Part shown: one piece after another, positions 45,957-52,450 of the stretch | Numbering within the stretch: the stretch's first letter is position 1 | Layout: each line of letters starts with the position of its first letter | NCBI GenBank assembly: GCA_963773105.1 | Contig: CAVZAA010000001.1 | Span: 434,001-498,000, forward strand | Length of the DNA: 64,000 nt | Direction of reading: 5' to 3' | From: Trebonia sp963773105 | Lineage (GTDB): Bacteria; Actinomycetota; Actinomycetes; Streptosporangiales; Streptosporangiaceae | The notes under the pieces: model-generated | The model's database searches: none | Told to the model about the DNA's origin: nothing | What the model saw: only the letters and a program-made list of their open reading frames with translations | Translations under genes and position numbers: made by a program

Positions 45957-46381
45957 GTGATCTGGTCATCTGGGACGTACGAGCTCGACGACGACGCGGG
46001 CCGTTGGATGTGGAAGCGGTCTGGGATTTTCTCTCCACCGAGGCGTATTGGGGCAAGTCGCGGACGCGGGCGGACTTCGAGATGCAGCTTTCTACGGCCT
46101 GGCGGGTCGTCGGCGCTTACGAAGCGTCTACCGGGCGGCTGGTCGGATTCGCGCGGGCGATCTCGGACGGAGTGGCCTACGGCTACCTGTCGGACGTCTT
46201 CGTCACGGCCGATGCGCGGGGGAGCGGCCTCGGCAAGGAACTGGTGGCGACGATGATCGACCGCGGTCCCGGAGTCGGCTTCCGCTGGAGCCTCCACACC
46301 ACCGACGCGCACGGCCTCTACCGCCAGTTCGGCTTCGCGCCCCCCGACGAGCGGTACCTCGAACGCCCCAGCCGCCCCTGA
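45957..46381 (+). pseudogene. GNAT-family N-acetyltransferase, reconstructed across a frameshift
   Basis: GTG 45957 starts VIWSSGTYELDDDAGR, the usual N-terminus of a family of small GNATs. The rest (DVEAVWDFLSTEAYWG, GYLSDVFVTADARGSGLGKELV, RWSLHTTDAHGLYRQFGF) is in another frame, joined at TTG 46004. The acetyl-CoA loop RGSGLGKEL is intact. One missing base near 46002-46006 accounts for the shift. The substrate is unknown. Because both parts are well conserved, a base error or very recent mutation is more likely than an old pseudogene. Confidence 0.75.
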
Positions 46382-46740
46382 CCCCCGCCGGCCACACCAG
46401 CAACCCCCGACCCCACCACCGCCCGTCCAATACCCCACCGGCGACCACCGCCCGCGCGTCTGTGAGGTGCCCCGCCGGCGACCCCAGCCTCGCCCGTCGC
46501 TGCGCGCCCGGCGACCGCCGCCCAGCCTGGCCGTCGCTGCGCGCCCGGCGACCACCGCCCCTCCGGGGGTCATGTCAGCTACGCCAGCGACACCAAACGC
46601 GATCTGTCACCTACGCCAGCGACATCAATAGGCGCGGTCGATGGCGTAGGCGACAGGAGCCCGAATCTGTCGATGGCGTAGCTAACAGGTGGGCTGGCGA
46701 CCCAACAATGGGGGCGGCGAGCGATGCGTGATGAACGAGA
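46382..46740. repeat. Repeat-dense intergenic block between convergent genes
   Basis: This 359-bp gap holds no gene. From left to right: a GC-rich stretch; a segment at 46461-46481 (TGTGAGGTGCCCCGCCGGCGA) resembling the tandem units upstream of upp; two imperfect copies of a 37-bp unit (about 46484-46558, sharing GTCGCTGCGCGCCCGGCGAC); and the four-iteron array at 46574-46688. Confidence 0.75.
46574..46688. repeat. Four 20-bp iterons in mirror symmetry
   Basis: Copies 1 (46574-46593, TGTCAGCTACGCCAGCGACA) and 2 (46606-46625) are direct; copies 3 (46637-46656) and 4 (46669-46688) are the same unit inverted. Starts are 32, 31 and 32 bp apart, about three helical turns, and the array centre is exactly 46631. 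Copies 1 and 4 share AGCTACGCCA, copies 2 and 3 share CCTACGCCA, while the 12-bp spacers do not match. Each unit also has TGT(C/T)/GACA-type ends. Confidence 0.85.
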
Positions 46741-47436
46741 TCAGTCGTGGGGGAGACGTTCCAGTCGGGCGCGCTCCGAGGGCAGCACGTTGGGGTCGTA
46801 TAGGCGGTTGCGGACGGCGGTGGCGCGCCAGACCTGGTCGATCGGACCGGCGGCGCTGACGAACGAACGGGTGAACAGCGACTGCACGCCCCGCACCACC
46901 GCGGACTTGAGCCCGGCGTCCGGTACCTCCGAGAAGCCGACGATCGCCCAGGTCATCGCCACGTCGAAGATGGCAGGGGCGCGGGCCGCGCCCTCCCAGT
47001 CGATGATCACCGGCCCCGCCGCGGTGAGGATGACGTTGACCGGGTGCAGGTCCCTGTGCACCAGAACCTGACTCTCTAGGTCCTCGTCGCCGCAGGGGGT
47101 GGGCAGTCCCGGCGGCGCCGCCACCTGGTGCACGAGGGCGTGCAGCCGGGCCAGCAGCCGAGCCTGGCCGCGCGCCGTCCACGGGCGGCGGGCCAGCGCG
47201 TCCAGCATCGTCGGACCCACCGCGCGCTCCATTACGATGTCGGAGCCGGCCACCTCAAAGACCTCGGGCACCGGCACGCCGTGCGCCCGCGCGTGTGCCA
47301 TGACCGTGGCCTCAAGGTCAACGGCGTCGGCGTCCCGTCCGTCCCGGTATCGCCGCAGCACCCGCCCGTTGCCGATGTCGTACACGTCCGCATTCCGCCC
47401 GGACCCGAGTAGCGTCCCCGGCAATTCGGTCTCCAT
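46741..47436 (-). CDS. Aminoglycoside phosphotransferase-like kinase
   Basis: This 231-residue protein-kinase-like phosphotransferase (APH family) has a small N-lobe with LLGSGRNADVYDIGNGRVLRRY, a catalytic loop VLVHRDLHPVNVIL and DWEGAARAP as the metal-binding segment. It is short for a drug-modifying APH, and many such genes act on other metabolites or are of unknown role; resistance should not be assumed. ATG 47436 follows GAGACT plus 6 nt, a weak version of the leaderless pattern. It is convergent with the GNAT gene across the repeat block. Confidence 0.85.
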   Translation of the reverse strand: METELPGTLLGSGRNADVYDIGNGRVLRRYRDGRDADAVDLEATVMAHARAHGVPVPEVFEVAGSDIVMERAVGPTMLDALARRPWTARGQARLLARLHALVHQVAAPPGLPTPCGDEDLESQVLVHRDLHPVNVILTAAGPVIIDWEGAARAPAIFDVAMTWAIVGFSEVPDAGLKSAVVRGVQSLFTRSFVSAAGPIDQVWRATAVRNRLYDPNVLPSERARLERLPHD

Positions 47437-47513
47437 GGCCCGAGTCTCCCATCGGCGGCGCAATACACATGAATGATTTAGCTTCGGCCGAACCATTTAG
47501 CAGTGGACATACT

Positions 47514-47554
47514 GACCGTCGGCCCGGCATTGTGGCAATGTCGGGCCGGCGGTC
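47514..47554 (-). terminator. 19-bp hairpin directly after the Clp N-domain gene
   Basis: GACCGTCGGCCCGGCATTG (47514-47532) pairs with 47536-47554 over 19 positions with two G-T wobbles and a 3-nt loop. It begins 2 nt after the stop codon of the minus-strand gene. Confidence 0.85.
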
Positions 47555-47556
47555 GG

Positions 47557-48600
47557 TTAAGCGGCGGCCGATGGGGGCGCGGCGTCAGCGATCTTGGCCA
47601 GAGAATCGCGCAGTTCCTTCCATACGGCAGCGAGGCTGGCGGCGGCGGGATGGTCGCCGCGAATCACGCTCGCCGTCGCGGAATCCCCCGCGCCGGACTT
47701 GTCGTCCTTGCCCGGTTCGGCACTCGCGTTCACGGCCTCGAGGGCGGCCTTCCCCGCCGCCACCAGCACCGGGTCGACGATGACGACGGTGAGGGTCTCG
47801 TCCGCGACCTGGAGAGACATCTGGCGGCGGCCGGCCTCCTCCGGAGGCTCGTCGGTGGTGCCGATGACGTCCGCCGTGCGCAGCAGTTCCCGTGCCTGGT
47901 CGAGGTCGACGCCGAGGCCCGCCAGCGTTCGCGCGGCGGCCGAGTTGGGATCGGCCAGCGCGGCCAGCAGCAGGTGGTGCGACCCAACCGGGGCACCGCC
48001 CGCCAGTCGGGCGGCCTCCGTCAGCGTCGCGTCCGTGGCCGGGGTGGCGCCCACGTCCCCCTCGTCCCGAGGGCCCCAATGCCGCCCCCTGACCCGGCGA
48101 AGCAGCGTACCCGTCGCCGCCGCGAGCCTGCCCTCCTCGCTCTCGCCCGCCGGAACACTGTCGAGCACCGTCGTGCGGAGCACGAGGAGGTCGACGTGCT
48201 CGCGCATGATCTGCACCGCGACCCCCTCGTCCTCCCTGATCAGGCCGAGCAGCAAGTGCTCGGTACCGATGTAGTTGTGATGCAGGTGCAGCGCCTCGCG
48301 CAGCGCCAGCTCAAGCACCTTCTTGGCCCGGGGCGTGAACGGGATGTGCCCGGTCTTGGCCTTGCCCTTGCCGATTCCGACCTTGGCGATTACCTCTTCG
48401 CGGACGCCGTCCCTGGACATGCCGAACTGTTCGAGGATCGCGGACGCGATCCCGTCTTCCTGGTTCGGGAGACCGTCGGGGCGGCGGAGTAGCGCGAGCA
48501 GGATGTGCTCCGTGCCGATGTAGTTGTGGTTCAGTTCGCGCGCCTCTTCTTGGGCCGTCACGACGGCGCGGCGCGCATATGCAGTGAATCGCTCGAACAT
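47557..48600 (-). CDS. Stand-alone Clp N-terminal domain protein
   Basis: This 347-residue protein begins MFERFTAYARRAVVTAQEEARELNHN, the ClpC N-domain signature, and repeats it (KVLELALREALHLHHNYIGTEHLLLGLI). A second Clp_N-like half follows (TEAARLAGGAPVGSHHLLLAALADP). It lacks the AAA+ ATPase modules of ClpC, so it cannot unfold substrates by itself; it may be an adaptor or a competitor for ClpC substrates or adaptors. The C-terminal 80 residues are Ala/Asp-rich. ATG 48600 has AGAGG only 2 nt upstream. The upstream 230 bp are AT-rich near 48620-48660 and may hold the promoter. Confidence 0.88.
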   Translation of the reverse strand: MFERFTAYARRAVVTAQEEARELNHNYIGTEHILLALLRRPDGLPNQEDGIASAILEQFGMSRDGVREEVIAKVGIGKGKAKTGHIPFTPRAKKVLELALREALHLHHNYIGTEHLLLGLIREDEGVAVQIMREHVDLLVLRTTVLDSVPAGESEEGRLAAATGTLLRRVRGRHWGPRDEGDVGATPATDATLTEAARLAGGAPVGSHHLLLAALADPNSAAARTLAGLGVDLDQARELLRTADVIGTTDEPPEEAGRRQMSLQVADETLTVVIVDPVLVAAGKAALEAVNASAEPGKDDKSGAGDSATASVIRGDHPAAASLAAVWKELRDSLAKIADAAPPSAAA

Positions 48601-48834
48601 GCCTCTAGCCTGGCCGGTGCTTTAAACCTAGTCAATACCATGCTATTAATAGGGTAAAGAGAATCGGTCGCCGAATGGGAGACTGACGGCAAACGCGGCG
48701 GCGATGCCGGCGCGCGCTGTCGGATCGGACGTCCGGGCCGTGCCCGGTCGAGACGCCAGCGCCGGGCAACGGATGGACGACCGGGCCGTGCGTGGCCGGA
48801 GGGAAGCGGCGGCCGACGGATTGGCGGAGGGGCG

Positions 48835-49203
48835 ATGGACTGGGAAGACCGGCTCGACGAGTGGGAGACGGAGCTTGAGCTATCGGCTCAGCTCGATGGC
48901 TCCGAGTGGGTGACGCTGGAGAAGGCGGCCACCGAGACCGGCGTGTCCCGTGCGGCGCTGCGGACCTGGTACCGCGCCGGCCAGATCCCGTCGCGGCTGG
49001 TTGACGGCCCGCACGGTCCGCAGCGCCTCGTTCCCCTGGCGGTGGTCGCCGAGCGGGCCGAGGCGTCGCCCCGGCTGCGCAAGACCGCCGAACGCCGCCT
49101 CTCTGACGAGGCCCAGCTTGAGATCCTCCGGCACCGAGTCGACCAGTTGGAACTCCGTCTAGCCGCCCTGGAGCGCCGCCAGCCCGAGGAGGAAACCCCC
49201 TAG
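48835..49203 (+). CDS. MerR/BldC-like small DNA-binding protein with C-terminal coiled coil
   Basis: This 122-residue protein has a winged-helix/MerR-type N-terminal domain (WVTLEKAATETGVSRAALRTWYRAGQIPSRL followed by a wing GPHGPQRLVPL) and a C-terminal predicted coiled coil (EAQLEILRHRVDQLELRLAALERR). No effector domain or Cys is present. It is probably a dimeric regulator of unknown targets. ATG 48835 has GGAGGGGCG directly upstream. A strong inverted repeat follows the gene. Confidence 0.8.
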   Translation: MDWEDRLDEWETELELSAQLDGSEWVTLEKAATETGVSRAALRTWYRAGQIPSRLVDGPHGPQRLVPLAVVAERAEASPRLRKTAERRLSDEAQLEILRHRVDQLELRLAALERRQPEEETP

Positions 49204-49231
49204 CCGCGCTTCGCTAAGGCTCGCCGACCGC

Positions 49232-49299
49232 CTTCCTATCACTTTTGACCATCGGAATCGGACAAAACGGTCAAGAAAGTGGTCAGAAGTGATAGGAAG
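49232..49299 (+). repeat. 20-bp inverted repeat with one mismatch, downstream of the MerR-like gene
   Basis: Arms 49232-49251 (CTTCCTATCACTTTTGACCA) and 49280-49299 pair at 19 of 20 positions around a 28-nt AT-rich loop. The loop contains GGTCAA (49269-49274), which can pair instead with TTGACC in the left arm, so two folds compete. It may be a terminator, a structured RNA or a binding site. Confidence 0.7.
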
Positions 49300-49316
49300 C
49301 TGACCCCGGGGCGTTC

Positions 49317-49449
49317 GGATAACAGCAAGGAATCACCGGACAAGCTGGCCGGGCCCACGCCTTTCCGTCAGTTGGGACGGGTGCCGAGCGTAGCTCCGGT
49401 CCTTGGCGGTGGGGAATTGAGCGCGTTCCCTGGATAACAGCAAGGAATC
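49317..49449 (+). repeat. 18-bp direct repeat GGATAACAGCAAGGAATC, two copies
   Basis: Perfect copies lie at 49317-49334 and 49432-49449, both preceded by GCGTTC within 3 bp. The first 13 bases also occur at 1594-1606, over the stop codon of the small gene before glmS. Otherwise 49204-49471 shows no gene; the repeats lie upstream of the end of upp. Confidence 0.7.
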
Positions 49450-49471
49450 GCGCTCGCGGATGGTAGGGACC

Positions 49472-50104
49472 CTAGATCTCCCCGAAGAGGCGGTCGCCGG
49501 CGTCGCCGAGGCCAGGCACGATGTAGCCCTTGTCGTTCAGGTGGTCGTCGATCGCGCCGGTGACCACCCGCACGTTCTCGCCCGGGAAGGCCTCGTCGAT
49601 CTTGGCCAGGCCCTCGGGGGCCGCCAGCAGGCACACGGCGGTGACTGCAGTCGCGCCCCGGTCAAGCAGCATGGTGATCACCGTGACCAGAGTGCCGCCG
49701 GTGGCGAGCATCGGGTCGAGGACGAACACCTCGCGGCCGGCCAGGTCGACCGGCAGCCGGTTAGCGTAGGTCGACGCGACGAGCGACTCCTCGTCGCGGA
49801 CCATGCCCACGAAGCCGACGCTCGCCATCGGAAGCAGCCGGGTCATCCCGTCGAGCATGCCGATCCCGGCCCGCAGCACCGGGACGATCAGCGGCTTGGG
49901 CTCATCCAGCATGGCGCCCATGGTGACCGCGACCGGGGTGGTGACCTCGATCGGGGTGACGCGGACATCCCTGGTCGCCTCGTAGGCGAGCAGGGTGACC
50001 AGCTCGCTTGCGAGCATGCGGAAGGTGGCGTTGTCGGTGGTGGCCGCGCGGAGCAGCGTCAGCTTGTGGGTGACGAGCGGGTGGTCGGCGAGCAGCGTGC
50101 GCAT
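49472..50104 (-). CDS. upp: Uracil phosphoribosyltransferase
   Basis: This 210-residue enzyme makes UMP from uracil and PRPP in pyrimidine salvage. It has ADHPLVTHKLTLLR at the N-terminus, LVPVLRAGIGMLDG, the PRPP loop VFVLDPMLATGGT and a C-terminal GYIVPGLGDAGDRLFG uracil-binding end. The length is normal. ATG 50104 has no clear ribosome-binding site. A tandem repeat array lies directly upstream. Confidence 0.96.
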   Translation of the reverse strand: MRTLLADHPLVTHKLTLLRAATTDNATFRMLASELVTLLAYEATRDVRVTPIEVTTPVAVTMGAMLDEPKPLIVPVLRAGIGMLDGMTRLLPMASVGFVGMVRDEESLVASTYANRLPVDLAGREVFVLDPMLATGGTLVTVITMLLDRGATAVTAVCLLAAPEGLAKIDEAFPGENVRVVTGAIDDHLNDKGYIVPGLGDAGDRLFGEI

Positions 50105-50115
50105 GGACCATAAGT

Positions 50116-50208
50116 GTGTCAGGTGGCCCGCGCGAGTGTCAGGTGCCCCGCCCGCCGAGTGTCGGGTGCCCCGCCCGCGCGAGTGTCAGGTGCCGCGTCC
50201 GCGGGCGA
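50116..50208. repeat. Four tandem GC-rich units between upp and the IclR gene
   Basis: Units begin at about 50116, 50136, 50159 and 50183, each starting GTGTC(A/G)GGTG(C/G)CCCGC-like and varying from 20 to 26 bp. They occupy most of the gap between the upp start and the end of the IclR-type regulator gene. Confidence 0.75.
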
Positions 50209-50228
50209 GACCGGTTGTCGTATGCCGG

Positions 50229-51137
50229 TCAGGTCGCCTGTCGGCGTGCGGGCGGAGCGCCGGCCGTGGGCGCGGCCGTGCTGCGGGCGCTCGCCAGGTC
50301 GCGCTCGATTCTCTCGGCCGTCGCCAGCAGCGGCGAGAGCAGGTCGGCGACGATGGAGTCGAGTGACCGGCGGCCGGCGTGGGTGGCGACGTTGACTGCG
50401 GCCACCACGGTCCCGTCGGAGTCCCTGATCGGCGCCGCCAGCGAGCGGAGCCCCTCTTCGAGTTCCTGGTCGATGAGCGCCCAGCCACGGGCCCTGATCT
50501 TGCGCAGTTCCTGGCGAAGCCCGCCCGCCGTGGTGATGGTGTGGCCGGTGAGGTGCTGCAGCGACGCGCTGGACAGATATTCGTCCAGCCAGGGTTCCGG
50601 CTGGGCGGCGAGCAGCACCCGGCCCATCGACGTCGCGTAGGCCGGGAAACGGGTGCCGACGGAGATCGTCACCGTCATGATCCGCTTGGTCGGGACGCGC
50701 GCGATGTAGACGACCTCGCCGCCGTCGAGTTCGGACACCGACGACGACTCGTGCACCTCCTCGACCAGTTCCTCCAGGTGCGGCATGGCGACTTCCGGAA
50801 GCGTCAGGCTGGACAGGTAGGCGTAGCCAAGCTCGAGGATCTTCGGTCGCAGCTCGAAACGGCCGCCCGCCGCCCGCATATAGCCAAGGTGGACCAGGGT
50901 GTGCACAAAGCGGCGAGCGGCGGCACGGCTGAGCCCGGTGGCGGCGGCGACCTCCGACAGGGTGAGCCTGGAGTGCTCGGCGTCGAAGGCGCGGATCACC
51001 GACAGCCCGCGCTCGAGCGACTGGACGAACTCGCTGCTCTCGCCCGCGACGGCCTCGACGGCCGCCTCGGCCGCGCTGGCCTCGGCCACGCTTGCGTCAG
51101 CGGGATGGGCCTGACCGGGGCTGGGTTCGTCGAGCAT
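50229..51137 (-). CDS. IclR-family regulator, PobR/PcaR-like
   Basis: This 302-residue protein has an Ala-rich N-terminus, an IclR winged helix (FVQSLERGLSVIRAFDAEHSRLTLSEVA, GLSRAAARRFVHTLV) and the effector domain (VYIARVPTKRIMTVTISVGTRFPAYATSMGR, GGLRQELRKIRARGWALIDQELEEGL). FVQSLERGL...F and VPTKRIM are typical of the PcaR/PcaU/PobR subgroup that senses aromatic acids. It is divergent from pobA and probably activates it with 4-hydroxybenzoate or a related effector. ATG 51137 follows TACCAT plus 7 nt, so the mRNA may be leaderless. Confidence 0.9.
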   Translation of the reverse strand: MLDEPSPGQAHPADASVAEASAAEAAVEAVAGESSEFVQSLERGLSVIRAFDAEHSRLTLSEVAAATGLSRAAARRFVHTLVHLGYMRAAGGRFELRPKILELGYAYLSSLTLPEVAMPHLEELVEEVHESSSVSELDGGEVVYIARVPTKRIMTVTISVGTRFPAYATSMGRVLLAAQPEPWLDEYLSSASLQHLTGHTITTAGGLRQELRKIRARGWALIDQELEEGLRSLAAPIRDSDGTVVAAVNVATHAGRRSLDSIVADLLSPLLATAERIERDLASARSTAAPTAGAPPARRQAT

Positions 51138-51144
51138 GATGACA

Positions 51145-51150
51145 ATGGTA
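51145..51150 (-). promoter_or_regulatory. Probable -10 (TACCAT) of the IclR-type regulator gene
   Basis: On the minus strand TACCAT ends 7 nt before ATG 51137, with no Shine-Dalgarno sequence. Confidence 0.5.
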
Positions 51151-51165
51151 GACAGAGTGCAGTCT

Positions 51166-51199
51166 GTTCGCTTGCTGCACTATCGTTCGGTTAACGGAC
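51166..51199. promoter_or_regulatory. Two candidate PobR/PcaU-type operator sites
   Basis: GTTCGCTTGCTGCAC (51166-51180) and GTTCGGTTAACGGAC (51185-51199) start 19 bp apart. Both have the GTTCG...AC form of PcaU/PobR sites, and the second is nearly symmetric around TTAA. They lie between the divergent regulator and pobA, where an activator of pobA would bind. A GTGCAG/CTGCAC inverted repeat overlaps the first. Confidence 0.55.
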
Positions 51200-51218
51200 A
51201 TTGGAGGGTCTCGATCAC

Positions 51219-52418
51219 ATGGCTGTCACCTCGCGCACCCAGGTCGGCATCGTGGGCGCCGGTCCGGCCGGCCTGCTCCTGTCCCACCTGCTGGCGCTGG
51301 CCGGCATCGACTCGGTACTGGTGGAGAACCGGTCGCGGGCGTACTGCGAGGCCAGGCAGCGGGCCGGCATGCTCGAGACCGGCACGGTCGAGTTGCTCCG
51401 CTCAGCCGGGGTCGGCAAGCGGCTGGATGCCGAGGGAATCGAGCACGACGGGATCTACCTGCAGTTCGCGGGCGAGCGCCACAACCTCAACTTCCGCGAG
51501 CTGACCGGCGGGCGGACGGTGACGATCTACGCTCAGCCGGAGATCGTCAAGGACCTGATCGCGCGGCGGCTGGCGGACGGGGGCGTGGTCGAGTTCTCCG
51601 CCTCCGACGTGACGGTGTCCGGGGTCGCCGAGGACCGGCCGCTGCTGTCCTACACCGACGAGTCCGGGGTAGCGCACCAGGTGTCCTGCGACGTGATCGC
51701 CGGATGCGATGGTTTTCACGGGATCTGCCGCCCGCTATTCCCGGAAATCTCGGTCTACGAGCGGTCCTATCCGTTCGCCTGGCTGGGCATCCTGGCCGAC
51801 GCCGCCCCCGCCACCGACGAGCTGATCTACTCCCGTCACGAGGACGGCTTCGCGCTGTACTCGATGCGCTCGCACACGGTTTCCCGCCTTTACCTGCAGG
51901 TATCGCCCGGGGAGGCGCTCGAGAACTGGTCCGATGACCGGATCTGGGCCGAGCTCGACAAGCGATTCAAGGTCAACGGCAGCGACTGGTCCGTCGCCGA
52001 GGGGCGCATTACCGACAAATCGGTCACTCCCATGCGCAGCTTCGTCGCCGCCCCCATGCGTCACGGCCGCCTGTTCCTGGCCGGCGATGCCGCGCACATC
52101 GTGCCGCCGACCGGTGCCAAGGGGCTCAACCTGGCTCTCGGCGACGTGGTAGTGCTGGCGAACGCGCTCCGGGCCGCCCTCGGGCGCGGCGACTGGGAGC
52201 TGGCCGACGCCTACTCCGACACCTGCCTGGACCGGGTCTGGCGCGCCACCCATTTCTCCTGGTGGATGACCTCGATGCTGCACGTCAATCCGGAGGCCGA
52301 CGGCTTCGACGAGCAGCTGATGCTCAACCAGCTCAGGTACGTGACATCATCCAAGGCGGCCGCGCTCTCCCTGGCGGAGAATTACACCGGCTACAACCCC
52401 GTCCGCTTCGCCCTCTAA
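51219..52418 (+). CDS. pobA: 4-hydroxybenzoate 3-monooxygenase
   Basis: This 399-residue group A flavoprotein converts 4-hydroxybenzoate to protocatechuate with NAD(P)H and oxygen. It has the FAD site VGIVGAGPAGLLLSHLL, RQRAGMLETGTVELLR, the DG motif AGCDGFHGICR and the second FAD motif FLAGDAAHIVPPTGAKGLNLALGDV. The length and FSWWMTSMLH end match PobA. ATG 51219 has GGAGGG 10 nt upstream. The protocatechuate branch genes (pca) are not in the window. Confidence 0.95.
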   Translation: MAVTSRTQVGIVGAGPAGLLLSHLLALAGIDSVLVENRSRAYCEARQRAGMLETGTVELLRSAGVGKRLDAEGIEHDGIYLQFAGERHNLNFRELTGGRTVTIYAQPEIVKDLIARRLADGGVVEFSASDVTVSGVAEDRPLLSYTDESGVAHQVSCDVIAGCDGFHGICRPLFPEISVYERSYPFAWLGILADAAPATDELIYSRHEDGFALYSMRSHTVSRLYLQVSPGEALENWSDDRIWAELDKRFKVNGSDWSVAEGRITDKSVTPMRSFVAAPMRHGRLFLAGDAAHIVPPTGAKGLNLALGDVVVLANALRAALGRGDWELADAYSDTCLDRVWRATHFSWWMTSMLHVNPEADGFDEQLMLNQLRYVTSSKAAALSLAENYTGYNPVRFAL

Positions 52419-52450
52419 GGGTGCGGGCGGGCCGGAGGAAAATGCAGCCG

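Noticed and set aside
46574..46688. Iteron array as a plasmid-type replication origin
   Set aside because: No rep, par or AT-rich unwinding region is nearby and the flanking genes are ordinary chromosomal ones.
46741..47436. APH-like gene as an aminoglycoside resistance determinant
   Set aside because: Only the general kinase motifs are present; the short length and context do not support a drug substrate.
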